This document shows positions 60,014 through 64,000 of a stretch of DNA of 64,000 bases, one piece after another. The DNA is from Elysia chlorotica (lineage: Eukaryota; Mollusca; Gastropoda; Plakobranchidae). Below the pieces are notes generated by a model. That model did not search any database. It was not told the origin of the DNA and saw nothing but the letters and a program-made list of their open reading frames with translations. The stretch is taken from positions 649,929 through 713,928 of the forward strand of contig RQTK01000021.1 of assembly GCA_003991915.1 (NCBI GenBank), written 5' to 3'. A program made the position numbers and the translations under genes. The first letter of the stretch is position 1, and each line of letters opens with the position of its first letter.

Positions 60014-60449
60014 ATATATATCAAGGGCAGTTACTCATATAATATAATATGGATGAAATAGACAATATTTATCTCCATATTATACTTGTATCGTTTTTAA
60101 AAACAGAGACAAATTAAAAACGGATGAAGATAACCCTCCTGTAATAGCGGTGTACATAAAAATTAAACAAACTGACAAATGTTAATAATACCATTTTTGC
60201 AACGGTAGACGATAAGAAAGGCAAAATAATCTGAAAACAACACAATTTGTAAGGAGGGTGGGATTAAATTGTTATAATTGTGTACTCGAAAAAAAAAAAA
60301 AAGTAACATTGCGTTTTTATTGAATTTCTTCTCTGCTCAGCAGGTGAACCTCAAATGAAAATCTGAAAAAAAAAATGAAAGCTTTCAAGTTCAATTTTTC
60401 AAGTAAATTACAATTGCTGACAATGCAAGCAAAGCACACCTGGCTGTTA
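60014..60449. other. no gene recognised
   Basis: AT-rich sequence with a poly-A run near 60,290. Confidence 0.5.
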
Positions 60450-60948
60450 CTTGACATACTAATCCAGATGGGAAAGGTAAAATTAGAGTAGACTCTAATC
60501 CCGGTGGAAAAGGTAAAATTAGAGTAGACTCTAATCCCGGTGGAAAAGGTAAAATTAGAGTAGACTATAATCCCAGTGGAAAAGGTAAAATTATAGTAGA
60601 CTCTAATCCCAGTGGGAAAGGTAAAATTAGAGTAGACTCTAATCCAGATGGGAAAGGTAAAATTAGAGTAGAGTCTAATCCCGGTGGGAAAGGTAAAATT
60701 AGAGTAGACTCTAATCCCGGTGGAAAAGGTAAAATTAGAGTAGACTCTAATCCCGGTGGAAAGGTAAAATTAGAGTAGACTCTAATCCAGGCGGGAAAAG
60801 TAAAATTACAGTAGACTCTAATCCCGGTGTAAAGGTAAAATTAGAGTAGACTATAATCCCGGTGGGAAAGGTAAAATTAGAGTAGACTCTAATCCCGGTG
60901 GGAAAGGTAAAATTAGAGTAGACTCTAATCCCGGTGGGAAAGGTAAAA
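60450..60948. repeat. 36 bp palindrome-bearing minisatellite, ~13.5 copies
   Basis: The unit is AATTAGAGTAGACTCTAATC followed by CCGGTGGGAAAGGTAA, with G/A variants at a few sites. Each unit contains ATTAGAGT-AG-ACTCTAAT, an 8 bp inverted repeat around two bases. Some units break the palindrome (ACTATAAT, GAGTCTAAT). Confidence 0.96.
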
Positions 60949-61069
60949 ACTTGGTTATCAAAGGGAACCTACTGTTATATTTCTCAACATAAAGTCATGA
61001 TCTAAAATCTGCTTTCGCTTTTGCTTTTGATTTGGACAACCAACAGAGAACAACATCGTCTTCATAGTC

Positions 61070-61230
61070 TTTTACTAGATCTAGATCTAGATCTAATCAT
61101 CTAGATCTATAGTAAGCTTATGTATGTACCATGCATATGGATCTAGATGCAGGTCTAGATATAGATTCTAGATGCTCAGCGAAATTTAAAACTACAATGA
61201 CTTGTAGGTCTAGATCTATCTAGATCTGGA
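61070..61230. repeat. AGATCTAG-rich tract
   Basis: Repeated TAGATCTAGATCTAGATC and CTAGATCTA variants. Similar short tracts lie at 22,462-22,480, 27,630, 31,110-31,375, 52,046-52,080, 52,270-52,300 and 62,070-62,112. Confidence 0.85.
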
Positions 61231-61254
61231 TATTGTCGTGGAATGTCAAGAGGG

Positions 61255-61330
61255 TCTATTTTAGGCACTGCTTGAGTTTTGTGGTCTCTAGCCTGTGCCG
61301 TGGCCGATCAAATGGGTGGATGGGCAGAAT
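61255..61330 (+). repeat. dispersed repeat family B, plus copy
   Basis: TATTTTAGGCACTGCTTGAG, CTAGCCTGTG and GATCAAATGGGTGGATGGG. Related copies lie at 16,725-16,782 (plus) and 61,965-62,033 (minus). Confidence 0.8.
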
Positions 61331-61378
61331 TCGATTGTTAAAATTGAATAAATTAACTGACAGCTGTACTTCCTGTCT

Positions 61379-61708
61379 TTTTTTTTTCCCTATTAGAATG
61401 GCATTTATATTCCTGCCAGCTGCACTCCTTGTCTTGTTGTTGTTATTTAAGCTGAGAAACATTACTATAATTATTTGAATTATAATGTGCACTATAGTGT
61501 GATGTAACTCATCCGGCTGAGGCCCCCGACTCACCCCAGCTTTTATCTCAGAGCTGATACAGTGAGCATGAGGGTTGATGAACTTTGTGCAGGAAAACTT
61601 CCACTGTTTTGTTGTTGTTGTTTTGTTTTTTTACCTCGTTTTTTCCCTATTAGAATGGCATTTATATTCCTGCCAGCTGCACTCCTTGTCTTGTTGTTGT
61701 TATTTTTT
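61379..61708 (+). repeat. tandem duplication containing repeat E, copy 2
   Basis: CCCTATTAGAATGGCATTTA through CTTGTCTTGTTGTTGTTATT occurs at 61,389-61,449 and 61,646-61,708. Between them is copy 2 of direct repeat E (61,450-61,640). Confidence 0.92.
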
Positions 61709-61964
61709 TTATTGTATTTGCATGATTTGTTTGATTAAAAAAGAGAGGGAGCGATTTTATTATATATTCAATTGTTTATTTAAACACGGGTACAATGCGG
61801 GCGGAGAAGGGAGGTGAGGACAAACATATACAGGCACATAAAATTGATATATGTTAAACAATTGAAATTAGAATCAGTCTCTTACACTCGCTTGCTCTGG
61901 CCCTCTCTCTCCACAGGTTGACTGACTCTTATGTAATCGAATCCTACCCACTCGCCCCTCAAAT
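61709..61964. other. no gene recognised
   Basis: AT-rich, then mixed sequence with no coding signal, forming the interior of the inverted family-B pair. Confidence 0.5.
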
Positions 61965-62033
61965 TCCACCCACACACCCATTTGATCGCTCACAGGCTAC
62001 GGACCGTAAAACTCAAGGAGTGCCCTATTTTAG
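61965..62033 (-). repeat. dispersed repeat family B, minus copy
   Basis: The inverse reads GCACTCCTTGAGTTTTACGG, GTAGCCTGTGAGCGATCAAA and TGGGTGTGTGGGTGG, matching the plus copy about 0.65 kb upstream. Confidence 0.8.
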
Positions 62034-62142
62034 AAATAAACTGCAATTTAGGATCATGAGCTAAATTAGATTTTGATCTAGAATCTAGACTAGATTTTAG
62101 TCTAGATCTATATAGGCTAACCACTTTTTCTCTTCATTATGT

Positions 62143-62250
<108 letters not shown>

Positions 62251-62604
62251 TCTCTCCTCCTTTTTGTCTCTCGGAATCTAGATCTTGGGCTATAACTACA
62301 ACATTGCATTACACCGGTAGCTTAAAACAACTTTGCTTTTCAAGAATGCGAATAAGAAGGCTTTTATTTTAGGTCTTTAACTACTGCCACAATATACTGT
62401 CGTCTGTAAAACAACCCCTAGTGACTACACTAGCTGCAAAATTTGTTTTCAAATTAGCTTTATACTATCAATATCATACCTGATAATTCAACATTACAGG
62501 GACCAGAACTTTTGATATGTCGAATTCAAAGAATTTGAATGAGAAGATAGAATTAGAATGCCAAAGCTGGAGTGACTTAAGTATGGGTCTAGATATGAAC
62601 CTAC
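62251..62604. other. no gene recognised
   Basis: Region upstream of OSGEPL1. No coding signal. Confidence 0.45.
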
Positions 62605-63122
62605 ACAGTGGTGTTCTTTGTGCATCATGCATTGGCTTGTCTAGCCTGTACAAAGTCTAATAGTAATACAGATCTATACAAACACCAGTTTTTTATTTTA
62701 TTTAAAAGGCCCTCAAGTTTTACTCATGCGTATCGCTTAATGTTTCAGTCGAGTCCACCCTGACCTAATTCCAGTCCTGAATACACCTCCTTTGTCTACA
62801 CTTGTAAGTTTCAGTCTGAGAGACATGCCCTGCATTAAAGGGGATAGCCCAACATCTCCTTGTTAATTTCTCGGATTTCTCTGTGTGTATGAAAATCAAC
62901 AACTGACTATTAAATATTTTGTGCCTTCTTTTCTCCTTTAGCAATGTTATTTTTCAAAACCATTATTTTTTTTTTTTTGTGGAAATGGAATGTCAATTAA
63001 TTTGTTTGTCCTCACAGTGTATTTATAAAACTGATGGAAACACCCTTGCCTTCCCCTCCCCTTTATTTCAGGAACGTGCAGTTGTGTTATCTTATATCTG
63101 TAAACATAATAATGTGGACATA
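62605..63122 (+). repeat. source copy of the inverted duplication at 52.7 kb
   Basis: About 518 bp ending in the first OSGEPL1 exon is present in inverse orientation at 52,697-53,208 with only small indels, mostly in homopolymers. Confidence 0.93.
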
Positions 63123-63386
63123 CAGCAAGCTGCGAGTAGTTGGATTCTCTGCTGTGAATTATTACGTCAGGCGCATTTCAAATATGAGATCGATTACTTG
63201 TAGATTCTGTTATTTAAAGAAAACATCAGGACGTAGGCTTTTTACAATGGCCTCTAGATTGAATCAAACAAAAATGACAGTATTGGGAATCGAAACAAGC
63301 TGTGATGACACTGGAGCAGCAATAGTAGACAGCAGTGGACAGGTCCTGGGGGAAGCTTTATCTTCACAGACAGCAACACACAATTT
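63112..63386 (+). CDS. OSGEPL1: OSGEPL1, mitochondrial tRNA t6A threonylcarbamoyltransferase, first coding exon
   Basis: The segment MTVLGIETSCDDTGAAIVD followed by SGQVLGEALSSQ is the diagnostic start of the Kae1/TsaD/Qri7 family. In this family the enzyme transfers threonylcarbamoyl to A37 of ANN-decoding tRNAs. The preceding ~60 residues are rich in Arg/Lys with almost no acidic residues (RRISNMRSITCRFCYLKKTS), as expected for a mitochondrial presequence. That points to OSGEPL1 rather than cytosolic OSGEP. The ATG at 63,112 (MWTYSKLR) gives the longest presequence; a later ATG (63,187) is possible. A candidate acceptor TTTATTTCAG ends at 63,071, so an upstream non-coding exon may exist. 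The exon ends at a GTAAGTG donor (63,387). The rest lies beyond the window. Confidence 0.85.
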
Positions 63387-63599
63387 GTAAGTGTCAAAGA
63401 CATGGGCTGATAATGGTGCTAGAAAATTAATTCAAATTAAAAAAAAAATCTGCGAATCTGAGTAATGATTGTTGTTGGCTTTTCCTTTTTTCACTTATAC
63501 CATTGATGCCCATATTATATTAAAATACCGTATTGAATTATACATGACTTCTTAGTCTTTGCATAAGATTTCCAATGCTTATCGTCATCATCATTATCA

Positions 63600-63760
63600 T
63601 TATTAGTTTTGTTAGACTTCTTTACTGTTAAAGGTATACAAAGCAATCGCCTAAGAAAACACATCTCTGCTTCCTCAAGTTTCTTCTGCGCTTGTTTGGA
63701 TACCATCCAAGCCTCGCACCATACATTAAAATGGGTTCTATGTAGCATTGTACTCAGTAC
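63600..63760 (-). pseudogene. LINE reverse transcriptase C-terminal fragment, antisense in an OSGEPL1 intron
   Basis: The minus strand reads WCEAWMVSKQAQKKLEEAEM, then CFLRRLLCIPLTVKKSN. The Y/C-G/E-x-E-x-W-x-(V/L)-x-K pattern, then E-A-E-M, then RR-(M/L)-L-I-P, is typical of the thumb region of RTE/CR1-like LINE ORF2. It is truncated at both ends. A degenerate GAT repeat follows its 3' end. Confidence 0.65.
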
Positions 63761-64000
63761 CTTTTTTCTCCTTTATGCTATTGTTAGAAAACTTAAAATC
63801 AATAAATTTTTCAAGACGCCCCACATAAAGTACTCTTACATGTATTTCCTGTGAACGTATCATTACAAAGAGTTTAAAAAAGTGGTTTCCCAAGCAAATA
63901 ACAGCGTCGCCAAAAAGGTTAACACTGGAAAAAAACAAAAACTGTAGCAGAATACTTTGTTTAAAGAGGAAAAAAAAGGGCTTGAATATTGTTTGAGAAA
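63761..64000 (+). other. OSGEPL1 intron, no further exon seen
   Basis: AT-rich sequence to the window edge. No second OSGEPL1 exon (expected to begin near the GGVVPP motif) is visible. Confidence 0.6.

Noticed and set aside
60450..60948. CRISPR array
   Set aside because: The 36 bp units are contiguous tandem copies with no unique spacers, in an animal genome.

Overview
The window is animal nuclear DNA, most likely from a mollusc and probably a gastropod. The evidence is spliced genes with GT-AG introns, an AT-rich repeat-dense background, very many simple repeats (GA, GATA, GACA, TAC, AGATCT), and tRNA-derived SINEs that share one core. The gastropod call is inference from repeat style, not from a marker gene. 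Only two cellular genes can be supported. The rest is mobile-element sequence, duplications and microsatellites.

Layout. 1-21.4 kb is gene-free repeat territory: a GATA/GACA tract, SINEs, a LINE 3' tail, a decayed DIRS-type gag (5.25-5.85 kb), a palindromic mini-element (5.9-6.0 kb), a MITE with nested inverted ends (10.3-10.9 kb), a remnant resembling the end of a Maverick/Polinton capsid-like protein (10.9-11.35 kb), and a 0.96 kb tandem duplication (14.8-16.7 kb). 21,591-25,521 is an apparently complete cut-and-paste transposon. It has 22 bp perfect terminal inverted repeats and one two-exon gene for a 695-residue DUF7869-like protein. That protein carries a D-D-D arrangement typical of an RNase H-fold transposase. 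It is the strongest candidate for a poorly described mobile system here.

25.5-33.4 kb is again repeats: a 93 nt near-perfect hairpin, a 200 bp GA tract, SINE pairs, TAC arrays, and a SINE flanked by 66 bp direct repeats. A CpG-rich stretch near 30.8-31.26 kb may be the start of the next gene. 33,485-39,517 is a large plus-strand C2H2 zinc-finger gene (about 1,450 residues, about 16 fingers) with a poly(A) signal at 39,657.

40-44.8 kb is a nest of recent duplications. 45.4-47.4 kb is a second, broken DIRS-type retroelement (gag-like region plus reverse transcriptase N-terminal half). 51.4-53.8 kb holds an unusual mosaic: about 757 bp built from three inverted copies of sequences found elsewhere in the window, one of them from the start of the gene at 63 kb. 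57.6-62.3 kb is simple repeats, a palindrome-bearing 36 bp minisatellite and more local duplications. 63,072-63,386 is the first coding exon of the mitochondrial tRNA-modification gene OSGEPL1, which runs off the right edge.

The two cellular genes show no functional link. One is a probable DNA-binding regulator and the other a mitochondrial tRNA t6A enzyme. The shared theme of the window is mobile-element activity and copy-and-invert rearrangement.
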